A DNA stretch of 64,000 nt from Pseudomonadota bacterium. Its GTDB lineage: Bacteria > Pseudomonadota > Gammaproteobacteria > Burkholderiales > Rhodocyclaceae. Made by a program: the position numbers and the translations under genes. Every line of letters starts with the position of its first letter. The stretch's first letter is position 1. Below, one piece after another: positions 44,454 through 58,503 of the stretch. The DNA lies in the NCBI GenBank assembly GCA_029776255.1, contig JAKOTN010000159.1, positions 62,001 to 126,000 of the forward strand, in the 5' to 3' direction. The notes beneath the pieces are model-generated. The model ran no database searches and was not told the origin of the DNA. It worked only from the letters and a program-made list of their open reading frames with translations.

Positions 44454-45500
44454 TCAGCGTCGGAAAATCTGTGCGTAACTCAGGAAAAACTCTTCGAGAA
44501 ACAAGCGACTGTTTAAGGGCTGCTCGCATTCGGCCTTGTATTGTATCGCCTTTCCGTTGAATGCCAAGAGCTTGCGGAGATCGGTGTGTCGCGCGAGGCG
44601 CCGCAACAACGCGGTCTGGGGAAGAAAGTAGCGCGGCGGCAGATTCTGGCTGACCATTACGAGGTCGTACAGCCATTTCTGCGCCCATTCGAGTGTTCGC
44701 TTCATCGCCGCCGGGCGCTTTTCGGCTTTCACCGCTTTTTCGAGGTGGGCGGCGCTTGCCAGAGGATCGATGTCCGCACCGCGAGACACTTGGGCCAACA
44801 GCGAGTCGAGCAACACCCTTTCGCCGCTGCCGGCCAGTTCCAGCGCCAGCAAGGGCGCGCCACCGGCGAGGGCCAGCCAGTCATCGGAATCGGCTACGCC
44901 ACCCTGGTGCAGCCATTGCGCCGCCGCGGCATGCGCCGGGGTGTCGACCGGAACCGTCTGGCAACGGCTGCGAATGGTCGGAAGCAGCCGGAAAGGTTCA
45001 TTGGTAACCAATAAAAACAGAGTCCCTGCAATCGGTTCCTCAAGTGATTTAAGAAGAGCGTTGGCGGTTGCGCGATTCATCGCTTCCGCCGGATTGAGCA
45101 GAACGATGCGAGCGCCGTGACGATGCGTGCCGACGTGCAAAAAATCGTCCAATGCGCGGATCTGCTCGATGGTGATCTGCTGGCTCGCTTTTTTCTTCCC
45201 GGCCACTTCTCCTTCGCCGCTCTCACCGCCCTCGCCGCCCTCGCCCGTCGCCAAGGACTGCGGCTGCAGCAGACGGAAATCGGGATGGTTGCCTTGCGCG
45301 AACCAACCGCAGGCCAGGCAACTCCCGCACGCCTGGCCGGTATCGGAAAGTCGCTCGCAGAGCAGCGCGGCGGCAAAGGCTCGGGCCAGTTCGAATTTTC
45401 CGATTCCGCGCCGACCGGCGAGCAGTAAGGCGTGCGGCAGCTTCTCCCGCCGTTTGAGCAGTTGCCGCCAGACCGGTTCGTGCAGTTCAGTTATGTTCAT
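44454..45500 (-). CDS. holB: DNA polymerase III delta-prime subunit
   Basis: The 348-residue clamp-loader subunit has [14 protein letters not shown] (a P-loop whose last residue is Phe, as in the inactive ATPase of delta-prime), the zinc module [18 protein letters not shown], and [10 protein letters not shown] and RSRCQTVPV. Residues about 84-104 form an unusual Gly/Glu-rich insert followed by lysines. Its ATG overlaps the tmk stop as ATGA. Confidence 0.92.
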   Translation of the reverse strand: MNITELHEPVWRQLLKRREKLPHALLLAGRRGIGKFELARAFAAALLCERLSDTGQACGSCLACGWFAQGNHPDFRLLQPQSLATGEGGEGGESGEGEVAGKKKASQQITIEQIRALDDFLHVGTHRHGARIVLLNPAEAMNRATANALLKSLEEPIAGTLFLLVTNEPFRLLPTIRSRCQTVPVDTPAHAAAAQWLHQGGVADSDDWLALAGGAPLLALELAGSGERVLLDSLLAQVSRGADIDPLASAAHLEKAVKAEKRPAAMKRTLEWAQKWLYDLVMVSQNLPPRYFLPQTALLRRLARHTDLRKLLAFNGKAIQYKAECEQPLNSRLFLEEFFLSYAQIFRR

Positions 45501-46141
45501 GAACAGTAACTTGAAATTATTTTTTCAATTATTTCATTAACGTCATCGGGGGGTTGATCGGCATCGATCACCCGTATCCGCGCGGGTGCGGCGGCGGCGC
45601 GTTCGAGATACGCCAGACGCACCCGCTCGTGAAAGTCGGCCCGTTCCTGTTCGAAGCGATCCAGCACGCGCGCCTGCGCGGCGAGGCGCCCGCCGGCAAC
45701 GGCGGACGGCAGATCGAAGAGCAGGGTCAGATCCGGCTGTAGATGCGCATGCACCCAGCGTTCGAGTTGGGCGAACTTGGCGCGGTCGAGGCCGCGACCA
45801 CCGCTTTGGTAGGCGTAAGTGGCGTCGCTGAAGCGGTCGCAGAGCACCCACTCGCCGCGCGCCAGGGCCGGTTCGATGATCTTGTCGAGATGTTCCCGCC
45901 GTGCCGCGAACATCAGTAGGGCCTCGGTTTCCAGATGCATGGCCTCGTGCAATAGCAGTTCGCGCAGTTTCTCGCCCAGCGGCGTGCCGCCGGGTTCGCG
46001 ACTGGTGCGCACCGTCAGGCCGCGCTGGCGCAGAAACCTCGCCAAGCCGTCGATGTGGCTGCTCTTGCCGGCACCGTCTATACCTTCGAAAGTAATGAAT
46101 TTGCCGCGTTCGGGTTGCACGTGCGCGGAGGTCGTGCTCAC
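45497..46141 (-). CDS. tmk: Thymidylate kinase
   Basis: From GTG 46141 (overlapping the mltG stop) the protein has 214 residues. It shows the P-loop [36 protein letters not shown], and the [20 protein letters not shown] lid/DRX motif. It phosphorylates dTMP. The frame is open far upstream, but the start is fixed by the overlap and by AAGGCGG. Confidence 0.95.
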   Translation of the reverse strand: MSTTSAHVQPERGKFITFEGIDGAGKSSHIDGLARFLRQRGLTVRTSREPGGTPLGEKLRELLLHEAMHLETEALLMFAARREHLDKIIEPALARGEWVLCDRFSDATYAYQSGGRGLDRAKFAQLERWVHAHLQPDLTLLFDLPSAVAGGRLAAQARVLDRFEQERADFHERVRLAYLERAAAAPARIRVIDADQPPDDVNEIIEKIISSYCS

Positions 46142-47139
46142 GGTCTGCCGCCTTTCTGATAGCGCGCCACGGCGCGATTGTGCTCGTCCAGGGTACGCGA
46201 AAACTGGCTGCCGCCGTCGCCACGGGCGACAAAATAAAGCGCGTCGGTCGGCGCCGGGTGCAGGGCCGCTTGCAGCGAAGCCAGACCGGGCATGGCGATT
46301 GGCGTCGGCGGCAGGCCGGCGCGGGTGTAGGTGTTGTAGGGCGTGTCGGCCAGCAAGTCGCGGCGGCGAAGGTTGCCGTCGAAATTCTCGCCGAGTCCGT
46401 AAATCACCGTCGGATCGGTTTGCAACAGCATTCCCTGGCGCAGGCGGTTGACGAACACGCCGGCAATCAGGGCTCTGTCCTGCTCGCGGCCGGTTTCCTT
46501 TTCGACGATGGACGCCATCACCAATGCCTGGTACGCGTCGCGATAAGGCAAGGCATTGGCCCGCGCCCGCCATTCGCGCGCCAGGTGCTGCTGCCCGGCC
46601 CGGTAGGCGCGTGCCAGCAGGTCGATGTCGCTGCTGCGCTTGGCGAAAAGATAGGTATCGGGAAAGAACAAGCCTTCCGCTACCGCCGTCGAACCGCCGA
46701 GCTTGCGCATGATCTCTGCCTCGCTCAAGCCGGCGGTGTCGTGCCGGAGGTCCGGATGCCCGTCCAGACGCTGGCGGATCTGCCGGAAAGTCCAGCCTTC
46801 GATGAACGTCAATTCGGCTTGGGTCACGTCGCCACGCGTCAGCTTGCGTAGCAGTTCGAGCGGCGTGACGCCGGCGACGATCTGGTAACTTCCGGCCTTG
46901 ATCGACGCGTCGACGCGTAGCAGCTTGCCGAGGGCGACCAGCAGCCAGGGGTCTATATCGACGCCGGCGGCGGCGATTTCGCGGGCCGCACCGCGCATGC
47001 CGCTGCCCGGCGCGATGGTGAACTCGACGCTTTGCCGCTGCATGGCGACGGGCGACAACACCCGCCAGGCAAACGCGGCGGCGAGAACAAACAGCAGGAG
47101 AAGCGCGGCAAGAAACAGATTTCGCAGGAATTTGCTCAT
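46138..47139 (-). CDS. mltG: Endolytic peptidoglycan transglycosylase MltG
   Basis: From ATG 47139 the protein has 333 residues. An N-terminal membrane anchor ([20 protein letters not shown]) and a LysM-like segment precede the YceG catalytic domain with [26 protein letters not shown] (catalytic Glu), [10 protein letters not shown] and [17 protein letters not shown]. It cuts nascent glycan strands at the inner membrane. It is the first gene of the operon and is divergent from ygfZ. Confidence 0.93.
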   Translation of the reverse strand: MSKFLRNLFLAALLLLFVLAAAFAWRVLSPVAMQRQSVEFTIAPGSGMRGAAREIAAAGVDIDPWLLVALGKLLRVDASIKAGSYQIVAGVTPLELLRKLTRGDVTQAELTFIEGWTFRQIRQRLDGHPDLRHDTAGLSEAEIMRKLGGSTAVAEGLFFPDTYLFAKRSSDIDLLARAYRAGQQHLAREWRARANALPYRDAYQALVMASIVEKETGREQDRALIAGVFVNRLRQGMLLQTDPTVIYGLGENFDGNLRRRDLLADTPYNTYTRAGLPPTPIAMPGLASLQAALHPAPTDALYFVARGDGGSQFSRTLDEHNRAVARYQKGGRP

Positions 47140-47216
47140 CGATCCGGCGCAGACGATGGGCTGCGAGGGTGGCATGGGTGAAGGGCGGCTGGAATGGCTC
47201 AGCCCGCGAGTGGCTC

Positions 47217-47222
47217 TATAAT
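47217..47222 (+). promoter_or_regulatory. -10 element of the ygfZ promoter (candidate)
   Basis: A perfect TATAAT lies about 125 bases before the ygfZ start, in the 208-base gap to divergent mltG. The -35 is poor. Confidence 0.35.
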
Positions 47223-47347
47223 AGCCGAAAAAATGACCGGACTCAGACCGGGGGGCCGGCTATCGATCCGCCGCGCCGGCGTCGCCCGCCTCCTTGCCCC
47301 CCGCCTCTTCCACCTCCCACGCCCCAGACATCTTGACGGACACAATA

Positions 47348-48361
47348 ATGACTTCAACCTGGCACGAATTCCTCGGCAGCGCCGGCGCCCGTATCGAGCG
47401 GCGGCTGGTAGGCGATTTTGGCGACGCCACGGGGGAACTGGCGGCAGCCACCACGGCGACCGTTGTCGCGCCATTGACGCATCTGGCGATAATCGACGTT
47501 GGCGGCGACGATGGCGCCGCCTTTCTCCACAATCAATTCACCAGCGATGTCAATCGCTTGCCGGCCGAGCGCGCGCAACATTCGGCGTGGTGTTCGGCGA
47601 AGGGGCGCATGCTGGCCAGTTTTCTGATTTTTCGTCAGGGACCGGCACTGCGACTGCGACTCGCGGCCGAGTCGGCGACGGCGATCGCCAAACGCCTGCA
47701 AATGTACGTCCTGCGCAGCCGGGTGACGGTCGTCGACCAGTCGGCGAACCGCGCAATCGTCGGACTGGCCGGCCCGCAAGCAGTGGCGGCCCTTCAGGCG
47801 ACGGACCTGCCGCAACCGGCCTCCGTGCTCGGCACGGCCGCTTTCGCCGACGGCGTGGTCATTCGCCTCGACGAGCGGCGTTTCGAGATCGTCGTCGGCG
47901 CCGATGCCGCGCCGGCACTTTGGAAGCGACTGCGCGAGCACGCGCGGCCGGTCGGCACACCGGTCTGGCAATGGCTGGACATCGAGGCGGGAATTCCCTT
48001 GATCGGTGAGCGCACCAGGGAGCTTTTCGTGCCGCAGATGGCCGGCTTCGAGCGACTGGGCGGCGTCAGCTTCAACAAGGGCTGTTATCCCGGCCAGGAA
48101 GTGGTGGCGCGCACGCAATACCTCGGCAAGGTCAAACGCCATCTCTATCGCGTTCGACTGTCTGGCCCGGCCGAGCCGGGAGACGTGCTTTCCGCGCCGG
48201 CCAGTCCGGAGAGTGTTTGCGGCACCATCGTCAACGTCGCGCCGGCGCCCGGTGGCGGTTACGAGGCGCTTGCCGTGATTCAGCAAACTTTTGCCGCCGG
48301 TGACTTGCGACTGGGCGCGCCCAACGGGGTGCCGGTGACGGTCACGGCGCTCGGCGACTGA
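47348..48361 (+). CDS. ygfZ: YgfZ/GcvT-type folate-binding iron-sulfur cluster repair protein
   Basis: The 337-residue protein matches YgfZ: N-terminal domain with LTHLAIIDVGGDDGAAFLHNQFTSDV and the diagnostic motif FNKGCYPGQEVVARTQYLGKVKR. The Cys of KGCYPGQE is the active residue. It assists maturation of certain Fe-S enzymes such as MiaB. The next gene starts 9 bases later, so the two are cotranscribed. Confidence 0.9.
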   Translation: MTSTWHEFLGSAGARIERRLVGDFGDATGELAAATTATVVAPLTHLAIIDVGGDDGAAFLHNQFTSDVNRLPAERAQHSAWCSAKGRMLASFLIFRQGPALRLRLAAESATAIAKRLQMYVLRSRVTVVDQSANRAIVGLAGPQAVAALQATDLPQPASVLGTAAFADGVVIRLDERRFEIVVGADAAPALWKRLREHARPVGTPVWQWLDIEAGIPLIGERTRELFVPQMAGFERLGGVSFNKGCYPGQEVVARTQYLGKVKRHLYRVRLSGPAEPGDVLSAPASPESVCGTIVNVAPAPGGGYEALAVIQQTFAAGDLRLGAPNGVPVTVTALGD

Positions 48362-48370
48362 CCGTTCCGC

Positions 48371-52164
<3,794 letters not shown>

Positions 52165-52168
<4 letters not shown>

Positions 52169-53598
52169 GCCGCCCCCGCCAGACGCGGATCGAAGGCGTC
52201 GCGCACGGCGTCGGCGAGCAGGTTCGCCGCCAGCACCAGGGTGAACATGAAGGCGAAAGCGGCCAGCAGCGACCACCACACCGCCGGTTCGCGCGCCAGT
52301 TCCATGCGGGCATTGTTGATCATCGTGCCGAAGCTGATCATCGTCGGATCGACACCGATATCGATGTAGGACAACACCGCCTCGGTGAGCACCATGCTCG
52401 AAAAATCCATCACCAGGGCGATGATCACGATATGCATCAAATTAGGCAGGATGTGGCGGGCGATGATCCGAAGATCGGCGACGCCGAAGGATTGCGCCGC
52501 TTGAATGTACTCCAGTTCGCGAAGCTTCATCGTCTCGCCGCGCAGCAAGCGGCACAGGCTGGTCCAACTGGTGAGGCCGAGAATGAAGCACAGCGCCAGC
52601 AGCCGCAGGTCGGCGCGCTCGGCGGCGGTGGTGAACCACTGCGGGTGGGTGTCGATCAGCACCTGCATCATCAACACCGCGGCGGCGATCAGCAACACGC
52701 CGGGGATCGAACTGAGCGTGGTGTAAAGATATTGGATCAGGTCGTCGACCCAGCCGCGAAAATAACCGGCCAGCACGCCGAGGACGATCGACAGCGGCAA
52801 GGTGACCAGCGTGGTCACCAGACCGATGACCAGCGCCGTGCGCACGCTCTTGAGCACCTGATAGAACACATCCTGGCCGACCTTGTCGGTGCCGAACACG
52901 TGGTAGTCGCCGGCCAGCAGCGCCAGCGGCAGGTTCAACAGCAACAGGCCGGCGAGCGCGCCGAGCACCGCGTTGCCGGCGAAGTCGCTTTCGTTGCACC
53001 AGATTCGCCGCCAGGCCTGCGCCGGCGAGCAGCCGCGAGCGCGGGCCATGGCCACGGTGAACGCCGCCGCCACCGCCGACCACAGCGCCAACGCCAGCCC
53101 GCAGGCGCGCAGCACCCGCTCGCCGATGTCGGCGTCGCGCCCGCCCTCGTCGGCGCCAAGATGCGCGCCGCCGTATTTCAGGCGCGGATGATCGCGAATC
53201 TGGCGCGGTTGCCCGTCGGCATCGCGCACATCGACCGCCTCCTTGGCGTAGGCGCGCGTCGCCAGCGGCGCCGAATAGGTTTTTTCCGTGCGCGTGCGCA
53301 GCGGCGTCAGCAAGGCGTCGAGCACGGACAGCACTTCGACGCCATACACCGCCGCTGCCGCGCCCTGCCCCGGCTCCTCCGCCAGACGGGGCCGGTAATG
53401 CAGCGAGTCGAGCAGCCCGACGGCGACGAAGACCAGCAGCACCGTCGCCGACGCCATGCCGGCGCGGCTGCGGCCGATCCGCCGCCAGGCGCCGCGCCAC
53501 AAGGGATTGCGCGACGACAAGGCGCCGAAGGCCACCGAGGCCAGCACCAGCAGCCAGATCAAGACGTCGGACCAGAGAAGGACGGGCATGAAATCCAT
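52165..53598 (-). CDS. Peptide-type ABC transporter permease (YejE/DppC-like) with a long N-terminal loop
   Basis: The 477-residue permease begins MDFMPVLLWSDVLIWLLVLA; its ATG overlaps the preceding permease stop by one base. The C-terminal 270 residues are a standard binding-protein-dependent permease (GTDKVGQDVFYQVLKSVRTA, and EAA loop EYIQAAQSFGVADLRIIARHILPN). Between the second and third helices lies an insertion of about 100 mostly hydrophilic residues, making it some 130 residues longer than E. coli YejE. Confidence 0.88.
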
Positions 53599-54575
53599 CA
53601 GTGGAAACGTATCCGCGGATCGACGAAAGTGTAGGAAATATCGGTCAGGATCAATCCGGCGATGTACAGCACCGAGCCGATGAAAACCATCGCCCGCACC
53701 ACCGCGAAATCCTGCGCCTTGATCGCGTCGATGGTGTAGCTGCCCAAACCGGGAATGCCGAAGAAGGATTCGCTGAGCAGCGACCCCATGAACAGCAGCG
53801 GGATCACCACCACCACGCCGGTCAGGATCGGGATCATCGCGTTGCGCAGCACGTGCCGGAAAAGGACCGCCGCCTCGGCAAGCCCTTTGGCGCGCGCGGT
53901 GCGCACGTAATCCTTGCCGATCTCTTCGATGAAGATCGTCCGATACCAGCGCGCCGACGAGCCGATGCCGGCGACGACGCCGATCGCCACCGGCAGAATC
54001 ACGAATTTCCAGGCCTCGACGCCGCCGCCATAGCCGGAAATCGGCACCAGCCGCCAGACCTTGCTGACCAGATACTGCCCGCCGATGATGTAGAACAGGG
54101 TGGAAATCGACATCATCGCCACGCACAGCACCACGCCCCAGAAATCGAGATAGGTGGCGCGGAAGAAGGTCAGCAGCAGGGCGAACGACACCGTCACCAG
54201 CAGGCCGATGGCGAAGTTCGGCAAGGCGATGGCCAGCGACGGACCCATCCGCGAGGCGATTTCCCGGGCGATGTCGCGGCCATCCTCGGCACGCCCGAAG
54301 TCGCCGGCGAACATCCGCGCCGATTTGCCGAAGAAGATCGTTTCGGTCAACACGCCGCTGCCGCTTGCCGCCGCGTTCACGAACAGCGGTTTGTCGTAGC
54401 CGCGATCGGCCTTCCACTTGGCGATCGCTTCCGGCGTCACCCTTTTGACGCCAAGCTGCATGCGCGCCATGTCGTCCGGCGTATTCACCACGAAAAACAG
54501 CGCGAAGGTGAGCAGATTGACGCCGAGCAGAATGGGCAGCGCGTAAAACAGGCGGCGGACGATGTAGGCGAGCAT
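53598..54575 (-). CDS. Peptide-type ABC transporter permease (YejB/DppB-like)
   Basis: The 325-residue permease starts MLAYIVRRLFYALPILLGVNLLTF, the conserved N-terminus of the DppB group. It carries the EAA-loop segment DYVRTARAKGLAEAAVLFRHVLRNAMIP and six transmembrane helices. The second permease starts one base inside its stop. Confidence 0.92.
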   Translation of the reverse strand: MLAYIVRRLFYALPILLGVNLLTFALFFVVNTPDDMARMQLGVKRVTPEAIAKWKADRGYDKPLFVNAAASGSGVLTETIFFGKSARMFAGDFGRAEDGRDIAREIASRMGPSLAIALPNFAIGLLVTVSFALLLTFFRATYLDFWGVVLCVAMMSISTLFYIIGGQYLVSKVWRLVPISGYGGGVEAWKFVILPVAIGVVAGIGSSARWYRTIFIEEIGKDYVRTARAKGLAEAAVLFRHVLRNAMIPILTGVVVVIPLLFMGSLLSESFFGIPGLGSYTIDAIKAQDFAVVRAMVFIGSVLYIAGLILTDISYTFVDPRIRFH

Positions 54576-54623
54576 GGTCGGCGACTATACCTCAAGCCGT
54601 GCGGGGGAACGGTAGCGCCATGT

Positions 54624-56783
54624 TCAGCGGGCGGTGCCGCGTTCGCGGCGCCGATAACCGACCGCCGCCGGCAACACCAGCAGCAGCAAACCGGCGGCCA
54701 TCGCCGCCAGCGGCCACAACACCGGCCGATTCCACGCCTGCCGCGATTCTTGCCGCGCGGCGACGTCGATACGCTGGTATTTCAAGGTGTTGTTGCCCAT
54801 GTCTGTCGGCTTGCGGTTGTGCAGCCAGACATGGCCGAGAGTGTAATTTTTTGGATGGAAACCGTAAATCCATGGCGCGTCGCGTTGCAGCACGGCCACC
54901 GCCTGCCGGATGATCGCCAGCCGTTCGGCGCCGCGCGGACCGCTGCTCTCCATGTTTTTCATCTGCTCGAACAGGCGGTCGAATTCGGGATTGACATAAT
55001 TGGCGCCATTCTCGCCGCCCGTGGCCACCTTGCCCTCGGAACCGGCGAGCAGGAAGAGAAAATTCTCCGGGTCCGGGTAATCGGCGTTCCAGCCCATGTA
55101 GAACAGTTGCACCGCGCCCTTGCGCACCTTGTTCTGAAAACGGTTGTAGTCGGTGGATCGGACGACGAGCTGAATGTCGAGCTTGGCGAACTGCCGGGTC
55201 AGCCAGTCCAGCCGCGATTTATCGCCCATGCCGCCGCCGGTGGTATCGAGGTAAAGCACCAGCGGCTCGCCGCTACGGGCGTTGCGACCGTTCGGCCAGC
55301 CGGCTTCGGCGAGCAGTTTTTTCGCCACCTCGATTGGCTTCCGACGCGCCTGTCCGTCCACCCAGTCGTAAACCACCGGGTTGATGCCCGCCTCGCCGTC
55401 GACGAAACCGAAAATTCCCGGCGGCAGCGGGCTGTTGGCGGCGATGCCGCGGCCGTTCATGAAGATCGAAATGAATTCCTCCTGATCGATGGCGATCGAC
55501 ACCGCCTGCCGCAGCTTGGTCGCCGACTCGGACAAGCCGCCGACCACCGGATCGAGCATGTTGAAACCCTGGTAAAAGATCGATGGACGAACGCTGGTCA
55601 GCAGGCGAATGCCCTTTTCGCGCATCTCGTCGGTCAACTGCACGTCGCCGCCGACGCCCAGGCGCACCGCCTGATCGTAACTGTCCGACGAAATCCCCGA
55701 GGCATCGTAATAACCCTGCAAGAACTTGTTCCAGTAAGGAATGCTCTCCTTCTCCCGCGAATAAACCGCCTTGTCGATGAACGGTAGCGCCTTGCCGCAG
55801 TCGTCGAGCAGACCGGCCGCGCGATCGCCCGCCTCGCCGTCGCAGGGATAGCTTTCACCGTGAAAGTTGGGGTTGCGTTCGAGAACCATCCGACTGTTGG
55901 GATTGTTCTCGGTCAACATGAAAGGGCCGGTGCCGACCGGGTACCAGTCCAGCGTCAGGTTCTTTTCGGCCATTCCCGGCTGACTGTAAAAACGGTCGAC
56001 CTCGCGCGGCACCGGCGCGAAAAACGGCATCGCCAGCCAGTAGGCAAACTGCGGGTACTTGCCGTGCAGGACGATGCGGTAGGTATGACTGTCGACACGC
56101 GTCACGCCGGGCAATTGGAAGCGGTCGAGATCCAGCCAGCCGTCGGCCGGCAAGGTCTTGGCCGCTGTCCGCAACGTCGCGCCAAGCTCGCGCAGGCCGA
56201 CGATGCGTTCGGCCATCAGGCTGAAGATCGGCGAATGCAGGCGCGGATGCGCCAGACGCTTGATCTGATAGATATAGTCGTCGGCCAGCAATTCGCGACT
56301 GCCGGTTTTGGCGAAATCGGCGACCTTGTCGATGCCGCGCAGTTGCTCGCGGTCGAGGCGGTCATACCAGGGATGTCCCGCGTCGTCTACGGCGAACGCC
56401 GGATGCGGCTGATAGCGGATACCCGGTCGCAAGCGAATTTCGTACACGCTGCTGGCGATGGACGCCGCCGGCGCGTCGGCCGGCAATTCCCTTCCCTGCG
56501 CGTCGTAATAACGCGCGACCGGCACCGTTTCGCCGGTCGCCGGCACCAGCGCATACGGCCGCCGCAGATAGTGATACTGCAAGGGCGGTTCGTAAATCTG
56601 CGCCGTGAAGGCGATCTCGTCCTCGCTGTACGATTGCACCGGGTCGAGATGCTTGGGCCGCTCGGTGAACGCCGCGTAAAGGATGTTGCCGCCGCGTTCG
56701 CCAAGCGGATACGGGTCGTTCTGCTCGCTGCCGCAGGCAGTCAGCAACAACAGCGATAGAAATACCAGACGAAGAAACGGCAT
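54624..56783 (-). CDS. Extracellular solute-binding protein, family 5 (peptide importer), lipid-anchored
   Basis: The 719-residue protein starts MPFLRLVFLSLLLLTACGS, a signal sequence with a lipobox (Cys17). The body is a large family 5 peptide-binding protein (LTLDWYPVGTGPFMLTENNP; YQGFNMLDPVVGGLSE; ATKLRQAVSIAIDQEEF). The last 35 residues are a hydrophobic helix (LWPLAAMAAGLLLLVLPAA) followed by a basic tail, an unusual second membrane anchor. It is the first gene of the importer operon. It is larger than YejA. Confidence 0.85.
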   Translation of the reverse strand: MPFLRLVFLSLLLLTACGSEQNDPYPLGERGGNILYAAFTERPKHLDPVQSYSEDEIAFTAQIYEPPLQYHYLRRPYALVPATGETVPVARYYDAQGRELPADAPAASIASSVYEIRLRPGIRYQPHPAFAVDDAGHPWYDRLDREQLRGIDKVADFAKTGSRELLADDYIYQIKRLAHPRLHSPIFSLMAERIVGLRELGATLRTAAKTLPADGWLDLDRFQLPGVTRVDSHTYRIVLHGKYPQFAYWLAMPFFAPVPREVDRFYSQPGMAEKNLTLDWYPVGTGPFMLTENNPNSRMVLERNPNFHGESYPCDGEAGDRAAGLLDDCGKALPFIDKAVYSREKESIPYWNKFLQGYYDASGISSDSYDQAVRLGVGGDVQLTDEMREKGIRLLTSVRPSIFYQGFNMLDPVVGGLSESATKLRQAVSIAIDQEEFISIFMNGRGIAANSPLPPGIFGFVDGEAGINPVVYDWVDGQARRKPIEVAKKLLAEAGWPNGRNARSGEPLVLYLDTTGGGMGDKSRLDWLTRQFAKLDIQLVVRSTDYNRFQNKVRKGAVQLFYMGWNADYPDPENFLFLLAGSEGKVATGGENGANYVNPEFDRLFEQMKNMESSGPRGAERLAIIRQAVAVLQRDAPWIYGFHPKNYTLGHVWLHNRKPTDMGNNTLKYQRIDVAARQESRQAWNRPVLWPLAAMAAGLLLLVLPAAVGYRRRERGTAR

Positions 56784-56883
56784 GGCGCGCAGTGTAGCGC
56801 GAACGCCGGTCGCCGCGCATCCCGCCACGCCGGCATGGGTCCGAACCCGTATCGCGCTGTCAGGGAAATGCTCTAAATTCCTT

Positions 56884-56889
56884 TACAAT
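56884..56889 (+). promoter_or_regulatory. -10-like element upstream of fabI
   Basis: TACAAT lies about 87 bases before the fabI ATG, in the gap to the divergent importer operon. No matching -35 at 16-18 bases was found. Confidence 0.25.
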
Positions 56890-56975
56890 GCGAGGATCAA
56901 GCCGATTCGAACATTCGAACAGAGTCGAACAAAAAGCTGTTGCCCAAACAGCGTCATCCAGTTACGGGAGAACAC

Positions 56976-57776
56976 ATGGGATTCCTCGCAGACAAGCGCA
57001 TTCTCATTACCGGCGTGTTATCCAAGCACTCGATTGCCTACGGCATCGCCAAGGCCTGCCACCGGGAAGGCGCGCAACTGGCTTTCACCTACCAAAACGA
57101 ACGTTTCCAGGATCGCGTCGCCAAATTCGCCAAGGAATTCGACAGCACGCTGGTCTACCCGTGCGATGTCGCCGATGACGCCGAAATCGCCAGTCTTTTC
57201 GCCGCTCTGGCCGAACACTGGGATGGCCTGGACGGTCTGGTGCATTCGATCGCCTTCGCGCCCGGCGAGGCGATCGAGGGCGATTTTCTCGACGGCATTT
57301 CGCGCGACGCCTTTCGCATCGCCCACGATGTCTCGTCGTACAGTTACGCGGCGCTGGCCAAGGCGGCGCGGCCGCTGCTGCTAAAAGGCAACAAACCTGC
57401 CCTGCTCGCCTTGTCCTACCTCGGCGCCGAACGCACGCTGCCCAACTACAACACCATGGGTCTGGCCAAGGCCAGTCTCGAGGCCGCCACCCGCTACCTC
57501 GCCTTTTGCCTTGGCCCGCAAGGCATCCGCGCCAACGCCATTTCAGCGGGGCCGATCAAGACCCTGGCCGCTTCCGGCATCGGCAATTTCTCGCGTCTGC
57601 TGGCCTACAACGCGCACAACGCGCCCTTGCGGCGCAACATCACCATCGACGAGGTCGGCAACGCCGCCGCCTTCATGCTTTCCGACCTGGCCAGCGGCAT
57701 CACCGGCGAAATCATGTACGTCGACGGCGGACTGAACACCACCGCGCTCGGCAACGCCGACCCGATGCCCGGCTGA
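56976..57776 (+). CDS. fabI: Enoyl-[acyl-carrier-protein] reductase (NADH)
   Basis: The 266-residue short-chain dehydrogenase reduces enoyl-ACP in the last step of fatty acid elongation. It begins [23 protein letters not shown], with [13 protein letters not shown] for cofactor binding, and has the FabI-specific Tyr-x6-Lys catalytic pair in YNTMGLAK plus SYLGAER. The ATG at 56976 follows GGGAG; an upstream in-frame ATG (56940) has no ribosome site. Two hairpins follow it. Confidence 0.95.
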   Translation: MGFLADKRILITGVLSKHSIAYGIAKACHREGAQLAFTYQNERFQDRVAKFAKEFDSTLVYPCDVADDAEIASLFAALAEHWDGLDGLVHSIAFAPGEAIEGDFLDGISRDAFRIAHDVSSYSYAALAKAARPLLLKGNKPALLALSYLGAERTLPNYNTMGLAKASLEAATRYLAFCLGPQGIRANAISAGPIKTLAASGIGNFSRLLAYNAHNAPLRRNITIDEVGNAAAFMLSDLASGITGEIMYVDGGLNTTALGNADPMPG

Positions 57777-57787
57777 CATTCGACGTT

Positions 57788-57820
57788 GGCGACAGCGGCG
57801 GCCGAGATACCGCTGTCGCC
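57788..57820. repeat. Perfect 11-bp inverted repeat after fabI
   Basis: GGCGACAGCGG (57788-57798) and CCGCTGTCGCC (57810-57820) flank an 11-base loop. It lacks a T run. It could stabilise the fabI mRNA 3' end or be a REP-like element. Confidence 0.65.
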
Positions 57821-57835
57821 GTGCCGTTCCCGCCA

Positions 57836-57860
57836 ATTGCCGAGCCGAGCGCTCGGCAAT
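57836..57860. repeat. Second hairpin after fabI
   Basis: ATTGCCGAG (57836-57844) and CTCGGCAAT (57852-57860) form a 9-bp stem with a 7-base loop. It lies 15 bases after the first inverted repeat, and also has no T run. Confidence 0.6.
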
Positions 57861-57940
57861 CGACAGCCGACTCGCCGATCCTGTCGAGCGTCCGTTTGGG
57901 GCGTGAAGAAAAAACGGGAACGCGCCTGCCGCTGGAAACG

Positions 57941-58435
57941 ATGAAAAAATCCCAACTGCTCAGAGACCTGGCTGTTTTGTTCATCGGCGTTTCGCTCGGC
58001 GCCCTGGCCGGCGCCGTTGCCGTGGCGGTTGCCGCCTATCGAACGGGTGTGCCGCCATTGCCGCACATTCCCGAAGGGGTGATTCTGGCCGGCGCCCTGT
58101 ATTTCATTTACCTGGCCGAGATTTTCGCGAACTACTTCATGTGCGGCGTTGGTGCGGTGGTTCTTGCGCACGCCCTGTTTGCAAGCGTTCGCGCCGGGAA
58201 CTCGCCACCGACCTACTTGCCATCGCTGCTGACCGGCCTGGCCGTCTTCGCCGCCCTGTGGTTCCGGTGGGGCGAGCCGACGGAAATGTATTTTCTACTG
58301 TTTGGCGACATTGCCTTCATAAAGCCCTTCCTGGCGTCTGCCGGCGGCTTGCTGGCCTACCATGCCGTCTATTTGCCGTTGCTCCACAGGAACCGAAAAT
58401 CGTCGTCGGACACGACTTTCCAGACCGGCGCCTAA
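57941..58435 (+). CDS. Hypothetical membrane protein with four predicted helices
   Basis: The 164-residue protein starts MKKSQLLRDLAVLFIGVSLG after GGAA. Four hydrophobic stretches are visible: VLFIGVSLGALAGAVAVAVA, YFIYLAEIFANYFMCGVGAVV, LPSLLTGLAVFAALWF and PFLASAGGLLAYHAVYLPLL. I recognise no family. The frame is open upstream into fabI in another reading frame, but only this part has a membrane-protein pattern and a ribosome site. Confidence 0.65.
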   Translation: MKKSQLLRDLAVLFIGVSLGALAGAVAVAVAAYRTGVPPLPHIPEGVILAGALYFIYLAEIFANYFMCGVGAVVLAHALFASVRAGNSPPTYLPSLLTGLAVFAALWFRWGEPTEMYFLLFGDIAFIKPFLASAGGLLAYHAVYLPLLHRNRKSSSDTTFQTGA

Positions 58436-58503
58436 TATTTCCCGGCGCGGGGCGTCGATCGCCTAAGATCGCACGATGTTTCCACTGAACGGGAGTAAAC
58501 GCC

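Noticed and set aside
53601-55787. 728-codon plus-strand open frame opposite the ABC importer genes
   Set aside because: Shadow of the permease and binding-protein genes; His/Gln/Arg-rich nonsense composition.
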